DNA from: Bradyrhizobium sp. RP6
GTDB taxonomy: Bacteria; Pseudomonadota; Alphaproteobacteria; Rhizobiales; Xanthobacteraceae
Assembly: GCF_003837805.1 (NCBI RefSeq)
Contig: NZ_RQIT01000010.1
Span: 1 to 64,000, forward strand
DNA length: 64,000 bases
Reading direction: 5' to 3'
Shown: piece by piece, positions 1 through 8,849 of the stretch
Numbering within the stretch: the first letter of the stretch is position 1
How the letters are laid out: each line of letters starts with the position of its first letter
Program-made: the position numbers and the translations under genes
Notes under the pieces: generated by a model
Database searches by the model: none
The model's input: only the letters and a program-made list of their open reading frames with translations
What the model was told of the DNA's origin: nothing

Positions 1-129
1 GAGCGCGGCCGTCAGGCCGGCTTCCACGACTATGTCGCCAAGTTCGACCGTCCCGGCCTGATCGCGGCGCTGAAGGAGCAGACCGCGGGCGCCGCCGGCG
101 CTTCCGAGCTGAGCCGGGCCGCGGCTTAA
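1..129 (+). CDS. cheA: Chemotaxis histidine kinase CheA, C-terminal end (partial)
   Basis: Only the last 42 codons are present; the frame is open from base 1 to TAA at 127-129. The peptide (RQAGFHDYVAKFDRPGLIAA) resembles the end of a CheY-like receiver domain, as in the hybrid CheA-receiver kinases of Bradyrhizobium and relatives. CheA autophosphorylates in response to chemoreceptors and passes phosphate to CheY and CheB. It is the first gene in view of an operon continuing with cheW, cheY, cheB and cheR, and that context supports the call more than the short peptide does. An uncoupled receiver protein remains possible. Confidence 0.75.
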   Translation, partial: ERGRQAGFHDYVAKFDRPGLIAALKEQTAGAAGASELSRAAA

Positions 130-178
130 GAGCATGATCCGGAAAAGTGTGAAGCGGTTTTCCGACAAGATCATGCTC
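130..178. repeat. Intergenic palindromic repeat, family A, short copy
   Basis: Directly after the cheA stop. Outer arms GAGCATGATC and GATCATGCTC enclose a CGGAAAA / TTTTCCG pair, so the whole element can fold into one long hairpin. Related longer copies lie at 4479-4550 and 58145-58220. It sits between two co-directional genes of one operon, so it may act as an mRNA-processing or attenuation hairpin; this is inference. Confidence 0.85.
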
Positions 179-207
179 AACCAAAACGCAGGATCAGGAG
201 ACAAGCG

Positions 208-678
208 ATGACCAGCAAGACGCAAGTAAGCGAAGGCGCCATGGTGGAATACGTCACCGCGATGATCGGCGGCCAGCTGTTCGGCCTGCCGATCTCCCGC
301 GTCCAGGACGTGTTCATGCCCGAGCGCGTCACCCGCGTTCCCCTGTCCTCGCGCGAGATCGCGGGCGTGTTGAACCTGCGCGGCCGCATCGTCACCGTGG
401 TCGACATGCGCGCCCGTCTCGGCCTGCCCAGGGCCGAGGACGGCAAGGTGCCGATGGCGGTCGGCGTCGACCTGCGCGGCGAATCCTATGGCCTCTTGAT
501 CGACCAGATCGGCGAGGTGCTGCGCCTGCCCGAGGACGGCAAGGAGGAGAACCCGGTCAACCTCGACCCCCGCATGGCCAAGCTCGCCGGCGGCGTCCAC
601 CGCCTCGACGGCCAGCTCATGGTCGTCCTCGACGTCGATCGCGTCCTCGAGCTCGCACCCGAGATGATGGCGGCCTGA
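208..678 (+). CDS. cheW: Chemotaxis coupling protein CheW
   Basis: A 156-residue protein, the usual size for a single CheW domain. CheW is a soluble scaffold that links CheA to chemoreceptors in the polar signalling array. The family pattern is visible: an N-terminal strand (EYVTAMIGGQLFGLPISRVQ), the EIAGVLNLRGRIVTVVDMR core around residues 50-69, and a final LMVVLDVDRVLEL strand. The ATG at 208 follows an AGGAGA box at about 196-201. The gene lies between cheA and cheY on the same strand, consistent with one transcription unit, although a palindromic repeat separates it from cheA. Confidence 0.96.
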   Translation: MTSKTQVSEGAMVEYVTAMIGGQLFGLPISRVQDVFMPERVTRVPLSSREIAGVLNLRGRIVTVVDMRARLGLPRAEDGKVPMAVGVDLRGESYGLLIDQIGEVLRLPEDGKEENPVNLDPRMAKLAGGVHRLDGQLMVVLDVDRVLELAPEMMAA

Positions 679-749
679 TAGGGCGGCGCTGCCGCCGACG
701 GACTTGCAACTGGAAGTGCCCCCGCAAAGGGGAGGAAGCAGAGGTTCAC

Positions 750-1115
<366 letters not shown>

Positions 1116-1190
1116 GCGATCGTCCGGAGGGCGAACGGATCCTTCGGAGCTAGTTTTCAACTGAACCGTTTCAGTCTGTGTTGGTGAGTA

Positions 1191-2384
1191 ATGAGTGTTG
1201 CGTTCGCAGGTAATTCGACCACGGGCTCGCCGCGCGAAGCCGGGCCTCTGCGGGTGATGATCGTCGACGACTCCGTCGTCATCCGCGGTCTGATCTCGCG
1301 CTGGGTCGGTGCCGAGCACGACATGGAGGTCGCGGCCTCCTTGCGCACCGGGCTCGAGGCGGTCAACCAGCTCGAGCGCATCAACCCCGACGTTGCCGTG
1401 CTCGACATCGAAATGCCCGATCTCGACGGCCTTTCGGCGCTGCCGCAGCTGCTGGCGAAGAAGCGCGATCTCGTCATCATCATGGCCTCGACGCTGACCC
1501 GCCGCAACGCGGAGATCAGCTTCAAGGCGCTGTCCCTCGGCGCGGCCGACTACATCCCGAAGCCGGAGTCGACGCGCGAGGCATCGGCCGCCGATATCTT
1601 TCACCACGACTTGATTCAGAAGATCCGCCATCTCGGCGCGCGGCTGCGTCGCAAAGCTGCGGTTGCGAGCCCGCCGCTGGCGCCCGCAAGCCCGGCTCCG
1701 GCCGCGCGCGGTCCTGTTGCGCGGCCTGCCGTACCTGTGCCCGCTCCAGCCGTGCATGCCCCGTCAGGATCGCTGTCGACGCGTCCGTTCTCGACCCAGG
1801 CGCCGAAGGTGCTGTTGATCGGTTCCTCGACAGGCGGTCCTCAGGCGCTGATGTCGCTCGTCACCGAGCTCGGCCCGGTCATCGACCGCTTCCCGGTGCT
1901 GATCACCCAGCACATGCCGCCGACCTTCACCACCATCCTTGCCGAGCATCTGGCCCGCTCGAGCCGCCGGCCGGCGAGCGAGGCAGTCGACGGCGAGCCG
2001 GTGAAGGCGGGACGGATCTACCTGGCGCCCGGCGGCAAGCACATGCGCGTCGTGCGCAGCGGCGCGGATGTCGCGATCTCGCTCGATGACGGGCCGGCCG
2101 TCAATTTCTGCAAGCCCGCGGTCGATCCGCTCTTCACCTCGGCCATCGACGTCTGGCATGGCAATATCCTCTCCGTGATCCTGACGGGCATGGGCTCGGA
2201 CGGCATGCGCGGCGGCAAGGACATCGTCGCCGCCGGTGGCAGCGTCATCGCACAGGACGAAGCCTCCAGCGTGGTCTGGGGCATGCCGGGGGCGGCGGCC
2301 AATGCCGGCATCTGCGCGGCGATCCTGCCGCTCAACCAGATCGGCGCCAAGGTCAACCGTCTGTTCGCGGGAGACCGCTCGTGA
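1191..2384 (+). CDS. cheB: Protein-glutamate methylesterase/glutaminase CheB
   Basis: CheB removes methyl groups from (and can deamidate) receptor glutamates, resetting chemoreceptor sensitivity. The 397-residue protein has an N-terminal receiver (Asp26-Asp27, phosphoacceptor Asp72), an Ala/Pro-rich linker at about 155-200, and a C-terminal esterase domain. The catalytic triad is visible as Ser213 in GSSTGG, His241 in TQHMPP and Asp337 in GMGSDG. The start ATG at 1191 follows GGTGAG; a small inverted repeat (ACTGAA-N4-TTCAGT, 1160-1175) lies just upstream. The stop codon overlaps the GTG start of cheR (GTGA), which implies translational coupling of the two opposing enzymes. Confidence 0.97.
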   Translation: MSVAFAGNSTTGSPREAGPLRVMIVDDSVVIRGLISRWVGAEHDMEVAASLRTGLEAVNQLERINPDVAVLDIEMPDLDGLSALPQLLAKKRDLVIIMASTLTRRNAEISFKALSLGAADYIPKPESTREASAADIFHHDLIQKIRHLGARLRRKAAVASPPLAPASPAPAARGPVARPAVPVPAPAVHAPSGSLSTRPFSTQAPKVLLIGSSTGGPQALMSLVTELGPVIDRFPVLITQHMPPTFTTILAEHLARSSRRPASEAVDGEPVKAGRIYLAPGGKHMRVVRSGADVAISLDDGPAVNFCKPAVDPLFTSAIDVWHGNILSVILTGMGSDGMRGGKDIVAAGGSVIAQDEASSVVWGMPGAAANAGICAAILPLNQIGAKVNRLFAGDRS

Positions 2385-3253
2385 CGCCGACGGATTACGA
2401 CTATCTGCGCAAGTTCCTGAAGGAGCGCTCCGGCCTCGATCTCTCGGCCGACAAGCAGTACCTGGTCGAAAGCCGGCTGCTGCCGCTCGCCCGAAAGGCA
2501 AGCCTATCAGGCATCCCCGATCTCGTGCTGAAGATCAGGAACGGCGACGGCCGGCTTGCGACCGACGTGGTCGAAGCGATGACCACGAACGAGACTTTCT
2601 TCTACCGCGACAAGATTCCGTTCGACCATCTGCGCGAGACCATCCTGCCGGGCCTGATCCAGGCCCGCGCGGCGCGCAAGAGCTTGCGGATCTGGTCGGC
2701 GGCGTCGTCGACGGGGCAGGAGCCTTATTCGATCGCAATGTGCGTGAAGGAGATGGGCGCGGCCCTCGCCGGCTGGCGCATCGAGATCGTCGCCACCGAT
2801 CTGTCGCAGGAGGTGCTGGAGAAGTCCAAGGCCGGCGTTTACAGCCAGTTCGAGGTGCAGCGCGGCCTGCCGATCCAGCACCTGATGAAGTACTTCACGC
2901 AAGTCGGCGAGCTCTGGCAGCTCAATGCCGACATTCGCGCGATGGTGCAGTTCCGCCAGCTCAACCTGTTGCAGGACTTCTCGCATCTCGGCACGTTCGA
3001 CGTGATCTTCTGCCGCAACGTGCTGATCTATTTCGATCAGGACACCAAGGCGGTGATCTTCGAGCGGATGGCGAAGGCGATGGAGCCCGACGGCGCGCTG
3101 CTGCTTGGCGCTGCCGAGTCCGTCGTCGGCATCACTGATGCGTTCCGCCCCATGACCGACCGTCGCGGTCTCTATCAGCTCAATACCGCGCGCTCGGGCC
3201 GGCCGATGGGCGGATTGATGCCGCCGATATTGAAGGTGGCAGCGGCGAGGTGA
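2381..3253 (+). CDS. cheR: Chemotaxis protein methyltransferase CheR
   Basis: CheR transfers methyl groups from S-adenosylmethionine to receptor glutamates, opposing CheB in adaptation. The 290-residue protein has an N-terminal helical domain, then a SAM-binding domain with SAASSTGQEPYSIAM at about residues 106-120 and the conserved FDVIFCRNVLIYFD strand near residue 208. The length is normal for the family (about 270-290). It starts at GTG 2381, overlapping the cheB stop by four bases. It is the last gene of the chemotaxis operon; a strong hairpin at 3265-3295 follows, shared with the convergent ligase gene. Confidence 0.97.
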   Translation: MTPTDYDYLRKFLKERSGLDLSADKQYLVESRLLPLARKASLSGIPDLVLKIRNGDGRLATDVVEAMTTNETFFYRDKIPFDHLRETILPGLIQARAARKSLRIWSAASSTGQEPYSIAMCVKEMGAALAGWRIEIVATDLSQEVLEKSKAGVYSQFEVQRGLPIQHLMKYFTQVGELWQLNADIRAMVQFRQLNLLQDFSHLGTFDVIFCRNVLIYFDQDTKAVIFERMAKAMEPDGALLLGAAESVVGITDAFRPMTDRRGLYQLNTARSGRPMGGLMPPILKVAAAR

Positions 3254-3264
3254 GCTCTCCATCA

Positions 3265-3295
3265 TTCCGGGCTCGCGACTTTGTCGCGCCCGGAA
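3265..3295. terminator. Bidirectional hairpin between cheR and the convergent ligase gene
   Basis: TTCCGGGC (3265-3272) pairs with GCCCGGAA (3288-3295), and inside it GCGAC pairs with GTCGC around a TTT loop. The hairpin lies between the convergent ends of cheR and the gene at 3306. No long T-tract follows. The arms resemble the outer arms of the palindromic element at 16213-16319, so it may be a repeat recruited as a terminator. Confidence 0.6.
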
Positions 3296-3305
3296 CGACG
3301 AGCCC

Positions 3306-4466
3306 TCACAAAATCGCATGTGGCAGAAACCGCGAACCGTTTCCCGTGATCGGACTTTCGTCCTCGCGGATCGAGAGGCCGCACGGCTCGTGGTTCACCA
3401 GCCAGCTTCCCACCACCGGATAGAAGCCGGAGAAGTTCGGAAGCGGTGACAATGACTGGCGCACGAAACCTTCGGCGCCATAGGGACCCGCTTGCTCGTC
3501 GAGCGGCATTCCGCCGGACACCAGCGTGACGTTGGCGCCTTCGCGCGACAGCAGAGGCTTGCGGACGTAGGACGTTCCGAGCTCCGCGGCGCGCGGATCG
3601 TCCTCGAAGAAGGCCGGCAGCAGATTGGGATGGTTCGGAAACATCTCCCAGAGCAGCGGCAGGATGCCCTTGTTGGAGAGCACCGCCTTCCACGGCGGCT
3701 CGATCCAGCGCGTGGTTGCGTCCTTGAGCTTGGCACCGAACGCGTCCTGGAACATCCACTCCCAGGGATAGAGCTTGAAGGCGAGCGCAATGTCGCCATC
3801 GTCGAGATCGACGAAGCCGCCAGTCTCGTCGCGCCAGCCGACGTGCTCGATGTCAAGCAGCGTGGTCGAGAGCCCCGCCTGGCGCGCGGCGTCTTCGAGA
3901 TAGGCGAGCGTGCCGGCGTCCTCGTCGTTGCCGGTGGTGCCGGTGAGGTGGACGTGACGGCCGGCCGCGATCTCCTTCCATGCCGCGATCAGCCGCTCGT
4001 GGATGGAGTTGAACTGATCGGCGCGGGCCGGGATGATGCGGCGTTCGATCGCCTGTTCGAGCCAGGTCCATTGAAACACCGCGGCCTCGAAGATCGAGGT
4101 CGGCGTGTCCGCGTTGTATTCGAGCAGCTTTGCCGGCGCCTTGCCGTCGAACTTCAGATCGAGCCGGCCGTAAAGGCTGCGGTCGTCGCGTTCCCAGCTC
4201 TCTGCGATCAGGCTCCAGAACGCTTCCGGGATCTTCAAGCGCCGCAACTGGCGCTCGTCGCCGATGACACGGCCGGCAAGCTCCAGACACATCGCCTCGA
4301 TCTCGCCGGTCGGCGTCTCGATGCCGCGCTCGATCTCGTCGAGCGTGAAGCCGTAATAGGCGCTTTCGTCCCAATAGCGCTCGCCGTCGATGGTGTGGAA
4401 GGAAAAGCCGCATTGCTCGGCGGTCTGCCGCCAGTCGTCGCGCTCGGGGCAGGTGATGCGCTGCAT
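3306..4466 (-). CDS. Glutathionylspermidine synthase family ligase (YgiC/YjfC-like)
   Basis: A 386-residue protein of the ATP-grasp glutathionylspermidine-synthase C-terminal family. It keeps the family segments YWDESAYYGF, LLEYNADTPT and FQWTWLEQ in the N half, and RPLL/KPLLSREGANV plus GSWLVNHEPCGLSIREDE in the C half. Like E. coli YgiC and YjfC it lacks the amidase domain of bifunctional GspSA, and the family substrate is not firmly known. The ATG at 4466 was chosen because homology begins there; the longer reading to 4535 runs through repeat sequence. It is the last gene of a minus-strand operon with a YgiB-like and a DUF350 protein, the same trio as E. coli yjfL-yjfM-yjfC. Confidence 0.88.
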   Translation of the reverse strand: MQRITCPERDDWRQTAEQCGFSFHTIDGERYWDESAYYGFTLDEIERGIETPTGEIEAMCLELAGRVIGDERQLRRLKIPEAFWSLIAESWERDDRSLYGRLDLKFDGKAPAKLLEYNADTPTSIFEAAVFQWTWLEQAIERRIIPARADQFNSIHERLIAAWKEIAAGRHVHLTGTTGNDEDAGTLAYLEDAARQAGLSTTLLDIEHVGWRDETGGFVDLDDGDIALAFKLYPWEWMFQDAFGAKLKDATTRWIEPPWKAVLSNKGILPLLWEMFPNHPNLLPAFFEDDPRAAELGTSYVRKPLLSREGANVTLVSGGMPLDEQAGPYGAEGFVRQSLSPLPNFSGFYPVVGSWLVNHEPCGLSIREDESPITGNGSRFLPHAIL

Positions 4467-4478
4467 GTTATTGCCTGC

Positions 4479-4550
4479 GCACGATCTCCGCGCAAACGCG
4501 TTTCGCGTTCGTCGCGATGGAAAACCGGTGGCCACTTTTCCGGATCATGC
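4479..4550. repeat. Intergenic palindromic repeat, family A, long copy
   Basis: On the minus strand it reads GCATGATCCGGAAAAGTG, then GGTTTTCC, an AACGCGAAACGCGTTT-rich middle and a closing GATCGTGC. It shares its order of blocks with the copy at 58145-58220; the copy at 130-178 lacks the ACGCG middle. It fills the gap between two genes of a minus-strand operon. Confidence 0.8.
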
Positions 4551-4551
4551 G

Positions 4552-4929
4552 CTAGCCGCCGCCGGAGAAGCCATGGCCGAACGAGCCGAAGCCGCCGCGG
4601 CTCACGCTATGGGAGCCCGAGTCGGACGACGTTCCCGTCGAGGAGTGGCTCGAGGAATCGCTGCTGAAGAAGCTCGATCGTGACGACCAGCGCGAGCTGC
4701 TGCCGCCTGACGAACTGCTGCTGCATGTCGTCGTCGTCTGGCCCGGTACGGCGCCGGGAGAAGGCTCGCAGGTCTGCCGCGGCATCAGCGTGTAGGCGGT
4801 GGTGCCCACCGCGATCGTGCCCATCACGAGGAGGGCGACATGGCCGGAGCGCTTCACCGGAGGCCGCGGCGGCGGCTCGGCCACCGGCCGGCGCTTGCCG
4901 AACTCCTTTTTGGCAGGTTTGTCGGCCAT
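4552..4929 (-). CDS. YgiB/YjfM-like (DUF1190-type) membrane-anchored protein, Ser/Gly-rich tail
   Basis: A 125-residue protein with a basic, proline-rich start (residues 1-28), one hydrophobic segment (VALLVMGTIAVGTTAYTLMP, about 31-50) and a long low-complexity tail of Ser, Gly, Phe and Arg ending GGFGSFGHGFSGGG. No enzyme motif is seen. Composition and gene order match the YgiB/YjfM proteins that accompany DUF350 and glutathionylspermidine-synthase-like genes in enterobacteria. Only one base separates it from the DUF350 gene upstream, so the two are probably co-translated. The family function is unknown. The assignment rests on context and tail composition more than on clear sequence similarity. 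Confidence 0.7.
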   Translation of the reverse strand: MADKPAKKEFGKRRPVAEPPPRPPVKRSGHVALLVMGTIAVGTTAYTLMPRQTCEPSPGAVPGQTTTTCSSSSSGGSSSRWSSRSSFFSSDSSSHSSTGTSSDSGSHSVSRGGFGSFGHGFSGGG

Positions 4930-4930
4930 C

Positions 4931-5335
4931 TCAGTAGATCATGCTGGCGGCGTTGAGGAGCCCCGCGGCGAGCGAGGACAGGCCGAGCCAGATCGCCGGG
5001 GCAAGCTCGCCGGCGGAGATCCGCTCCGACAGGCTGGGGACCGGGACCTTGACGAGGAAGAACACGATGACCTGCACGACCAGCGCGATCGTCGCCCAGA
5101 TCAGGCAGTCCAGCACGTTGGCCGAATGCGCGATGGCGCTCACCAGCGGTGCCACGAAGCCGAGAAGGCTGAGGCCGAGCGCGATGGCCGCGGCCGGTTC
5201 GTTGTCGCGGATGAGCTGGAACTCGTTATGTGCCGTGATGCGGGTGTAGACGAACAGATAGGCCACGATCGCGATCAGCCCGGTGCAGAAATAGACCAAG
5301 AAGGCGGGCAGGCCGGCGAGTGATTGCAGGATCAT
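4931..5335 (-). CDS. DUF350 (YjfL-type) inner-membrane protein
   Basis: A 134-residue protein with four hydrophobic segments, beginning FLVYFCTGLIAIVAYLFVYT and including an AAIALGLSLLGFVAPLVSAI stretch and a C-terminal pair. This matches the DUF350 layout of E. coli YjfL. The ATG at 5335 is preceded by GGGGGA, so it is preferred to the longer reading from 5389. It is the first gene of the DUF350-YgiB-ligase operon. No catalytic residues are known for the family; the consistent link with the ATP-grasp ligase suggests a membrane partner for a peptide or polyamine conjugate, which is inference. Confidence 0.88.
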   Translation of the reverse strand: MILQSLAGLPAFLVYFCTGLIAIVAYLFVYTRITAHNEFQLIRDNEPAAAIALGLSLLGFVAPLVSAIAHSANVLDCLIWATIALVVQVIVFFLVKVPVPSLSERISAGELAPAIWLGLSSLAAGLLNAASMIY

Positions 5336-5469
5336 CGTTCCCCCATTGTGCAGCGACCATTCGTCGGCAGGGGAAGGGTAGTGGTTCAAACGTTAGAGAG
5401 GGATGAAGTCGTATCAGCAGCGGCTGCCGCACCGATTTCGCAAGCAAGCGGGAGAGGGAGAATACGCCC

Positions 5470-5502
5470 CAAAAACAAAAACCCCGCCATTCGCGGCGGG
5501 GT
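5470..5502 (-). terminator. Rho-independent terminator of ctrA
   Basis: On the minus strand ACCCCGCC pairs with GGCGGGGT (5481-5488 and 5495-5502) around a six-base loop, followed by a run TTTTTGTTTTT (bases 5471-5481). It lies about 50 bases after the ctrA stop and is the clearest intrinsic terminator in the window. Confidence 0.9.
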
Positions 5503-5551
5503 CCAGGCTGGGAGGAGCGAGCCTCATGGGCTCGCGACGTAACCCAGGAGA

Positions 5552-6253
<702 letters not shown>

Positions 6254-6332
6254 GCCAGTTCCCCATAGTCGCCGCTCCTGGGCGTCAGGTCGGCCGCATT
6301 CGCGGCACTCAACAAAACGCCTTTGAACAACT

Positions 6333-6524
6333 GATTCGGATCCTGACGACAGATGGTTAACAAACTCTGATTCTGGAACGCAAGTCCCTACGGTGCAATT
6401 TTTGTCGAATCGCCCTAAGGTCTTGCGTATGAAGCAGCTTTCGTTACCCGATTCCGTTCAAGCTCCACTTTAAGAGACGGGCCTAACCGACTCCCGCGAC
6501 TCAGCCTTCTTCTGAAGGGGAGTC
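6333..6524. promoter_or_regulatory. ctrA/fliI divergent control region with seven GANTC (CcrM) sites
   Basis: GANTC occurs at 6333, 6369, 6407, 6450, 6489, 6498 and 6520: seven sites in 192 bp, where fewer than one is expected by chance. GANTC is the CcrM methylation site, and in Caulobacter the ctrA P1 promoter is controlled by methylation at this motif. A CtrA half-site, TTAACCAT, is present on the minus strand at 6353-6360. The remaining DNA up to fliI at 6675 holds no gene that I can see. Confidence 0.75.
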
Positions 6525-6674
6525 ACGCTCAGTCACAAAGACAGTGACGCAATGATTAATGATGCGGGTAAACACGAGGTTAAGCGCCGTTCAGAAATGT
6601 GGCGAAACTTAAGGCTTTCACCGTGAAGAAGGCGACCACGTCATGAAGGCCCCTCACATGAAGGCGCGCTCCCG

Positions 6675-8000
6675 ATGAAGGCTCTTGCCGAACAGATCGG
6701 CGACATCGACGGCGTCAATATCTATGGCCGCGTGGTTGGCGTCCGCGGACTGATGGTCGAGGTGGCCGGTCCGATTCACGCGATGTCGGTCGGTGCGCGG
6801 CTCGTGATCGAGACCGGCGCCAACCGCACCATTCCCTGTGAGGTGATCGGCTTCTCCGGCAACAATGCTGTCGTGATGCCGTTCGCGGGTCTCGACGGTG
6901 TGCGCCGCGGCTGCAAGGCGGTGATTGCCAATGCCGCCAACCAAGTGCGGCCGTCCGCAGCCTGGCTCGGCCGCGTCGTCAACGCGCTGGGCGAGCCGAT
7001 CGACGGCAAGGGGCCGCTGCCGCAGGGTTCTTCGCCGATGCCGTTCCGCAATACGCCGCCGCCGGCGCATTCGCGCAAGCGCGTCGGCGCCCCGCTCGAT
7101 CTCGGCGTGCGGGCGATGAACACCTTTCTCACCTGCTGCCGCGGCCAGCGCATGGGCATCTTCGCAGGGTCCGGCGTCGGCAAGTCGGTGCTGCTGTCGA
7201 TGCTCGCGCGCAACGTCGATGCCGATGTCAGTGTCATCGGCCTGATCGGCGAACGCGGCCGTGAGGTGCAGGAATTCCTGCAGGACGATCTCGGCGAGGA
7301 GGGCCTCGCGCGTTCGGTCGTAGTGGTCGCGACCTCCGACGAGCCCGCGCTGATGCGCCGCCAGGCGGCCTATCTGACGCTCGCGGTCGCCGAATATTTT
7401 CGCGACGAGGACAAGGACGTGCTCTGTCTGATGGACTCGGTGACGCGCTTTGCCATGGCCCAGCGCGAGATCGGCCTGTCCGCCGGCGAGCCGCCGACCG
7501 CCAAGGGTTACACGCCGACCGTCTTCACCGAGTTGCCGAAGCTCTTGGAGCGTGCCGGGCCGGGCCTGGGGGAGGGGGCCATCACCGCGATCTTCACGGT
7601 GCTGGTCGACGGCGACGACCACAATGAGCCGATCGCGGATGCCGTCCGCGGCATCCTGGACGGCCATATCGTGATGCAGCGCTCGATCGCCGAGCGTGGC
7701 CGCTATCCTGCGATCAACATCCTCAAATCCGTCTCGCGCACCATGCCGAAATCGGCGGATCCGCAGTTCTGGCCCGTCATCCAGCGGGCGCGCCAGGTGA
7801 TGGCGACCTATGCCGACATGGAGGAATTGATCCGTCTCGGAGCCTACCGGGCCGGCTCCAGCCCCGAGGTCGACGAGGCGATCCGCCTGCATGAGCCCTT
7901 GGAGGCCTTCCTGCGCCAGCGCAAGGACGAAAATGCCTCGCTCGCGGACGGCTACGGCCAATTGGCGCAGATCCTCGGTAATTTGGAAACGGAACGCTAA
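6675..8000 (+). CDS. fliI: Flagellar export apparatus ATPase FliI
   Basis: A 441-residue F1-beta-like ATPase that energises flagellar protein export with FliH and FliJ at the membrane base of the flagellum. The Walker A loop GSGVGKS spans about residues 165-171 and the Walker B strand is VLCLMDSVTRFAMAQRE. The family signatures GLIGERGREVQEF and QRSIAERGRYPAINIL are also present. The length matches FliI proteins. It lies divergently from ctrA and upstream of fliJ, an order I recognise from related Hyphomicrobiales. The shared intergenic region with GANTC and CtrA-like sites suggests cell-cycle control of this flagellar gene as well. Confidence 0.97.
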   Translation: MKALAEQIGDIDGVNIYGRVVGVRGLMVEVAGPIHAMSVGARLVIETGANRTIPCEVIGFSGNNAVVMPFAGLDGVRRGCKAVIANAANQVRPSAAWLGRVVNALGEPIDGKGPLPQGSSPMPFRNTPPPAHSRKRVGAPLDLGVRAMNTFLTCCRGQRMGIFAGSGVGKSVLLSMLARNVDADVSVIGLIGERGREVQEFLQDDLGEEGLARSVVVVATSDEPALMRRQAAYLTLAVAEYFRDEDKDVLCLMDSVTRFAMAQREIGLSAGEPPTAKGYTPTVFTELPKLLERAGPGLGEGAITAIFTVLVDGDDHNEPIADAVRGILDGHIVMQRSIAERGRYPAINILKSVSRTMPKSADPQFWPVIQRARQVMATYADMEELIRLGAYRAGSSPEVDEAIRLHEPLEAFLRQRKDENASLADGYGQLAQILGNLETER

Positions 8001-8121
8001 CTTTGTCAGGTCATCATCCGTTCCCACAGAGTAGCAGAGCCGGTCTTGGCCTCAATCGGGCCTCTGGGGCGACCGGTGCCGTCCCACGTGCAGCGAGGGG
8101 ACTTCTGGGGAGTACGAGTCG

Positions 8122-8541
8122 ATGAAGTCACGAGATACCCTCATCCGCCTGAAGAAGTTTCAGGTCGACGAGAAGCGCCGCCGGGTCACCCAGATCGAGA
8201 CAATGATCGCCGATTTCCAGCGAATGTCGGTCGATCTCGAACGCGAGATCCAGACCGAGCAGGAGCGTGCCGGGATCAACGATCCCTCCCACTTCGCCTA
8301 TCCGACCTATGCCAAAGCCGCGATCCAGCGCCGCGAGAACCTGACCCGCTCGGCCGACGAGCTGAAGGGCCAGCTCGACGAAGCCAAGGCCGCACTGGCC
8401 GAGGCCTTCGAGGAGCTGAAGAAGGTCGAGCTCCTGGACGAGCGCGACCAGGCTCGCGAGCGCGCCGAAGAAAACGCCCGTGAGCAGGCCGACCTCGACA
8501 GCATCGGCCTGATGCGTGCCCGCATCGGCGCGGTTGCCTGA
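8122..8541 (+). CDS. fliJ: Flagellar export protein FliJ
   Basis: A 139-residue protein predicted to be almost entirely alpha-helical and coiled coil (charged heptads from residue 10 to 125), with the FliJ-like start MKSRDTLIRLKKFQVDEKRR. FliJ is the central stalk of the export ATPase, analogous to F1 gamma, and links FliI to FlhA. It follows fliI by 121 bp on the same strand. The ATG at 8122 is chosen because the conserved N-terminus begins there. Similarity within the family is low, so the call rests on coiled-coil character, size and position after fliI. An intrinsic terminator follows at 8578. Confidence 0.9.
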   Translation: MKSRDTLIRLKKFQVDEKRRRVTQIETMIADFQRMSVDLEREIQTEQERAGINDPSHFAYPTYAKAAIQRRENLTRSADELKGQLDEAKAALAEAFEELKKVELLDERDQARERAEENAREQADLDSIGLMRARIGAVA

Positions 8542-8577
8542 GCCCCTCGCAGCCGGACCACATTGGAATGCGCCAAG

Positions 8578-8602
8578 CCCGGACCTGCAAGGTCCGGGTT
8601 TT
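8578..8602 (+). terminator. Rho-independent terminator after fliJ
   Basis: CCCGGACCT (8578-8586) pairs perfectly with AGGTCCGGG (8590-8598) around a GCA loop and is followed by TTTT. It ends the fliI-fliJ unit. Confidence 0.88.
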
Positions 8603-8703
8603 CGTATGTGCTGTCCACAGCGTGGCGCCGCGCCCCTTGGTGGTCGGCTTTGCCGCGCGCTATGGTGGCAGCAATGAATGCTGTGCCAGCGAGGGCGGTG
8701 CCC

Positions 8704-8819
8704 ACCTCTCCCTTGGGAGAGGTCGGCGTGGAGCGCCGGGTGAGGGGTGACGGTCCTCGTTGCCCTGCGCCCCTCCCCCGATTTGCTGCGCAAATCGACC
8801 TCTCCCCGTCGGGGAGAGG
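8704..8819. repeat. Cluster of three palindromes (REP-like, family B)
   Basis: Three perfect hairpins in tandem: ACCTCTCCC/GGGAGAGGT (8704-8723), GATTTGC/GCAAATC (8780-8796) and CCTCTCCCC/GGGGAGAGG (8799-8819). They fill the gap between the fliJ terminator and the ECF sigma factor. CTCTCCCC motifs recur at 9439-9461 and near 42873. Mobile REP-like repeats of this kind are common in Bradyrhizobium. No gene is seen between 8542 and 8849. Confidence 0.8.
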
Positions 8820-8849
8820 CGAAGACGGGGCCGCGCGTTGGGGGGCTGA

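Noticed and set aside
6541..6674. Full CtrA box (TTAA-N7-TTAA) before fliI
   Set aside because: TTAA occurs several times but never with the correct 7-base spacing; only the half-site at 6353 fits.
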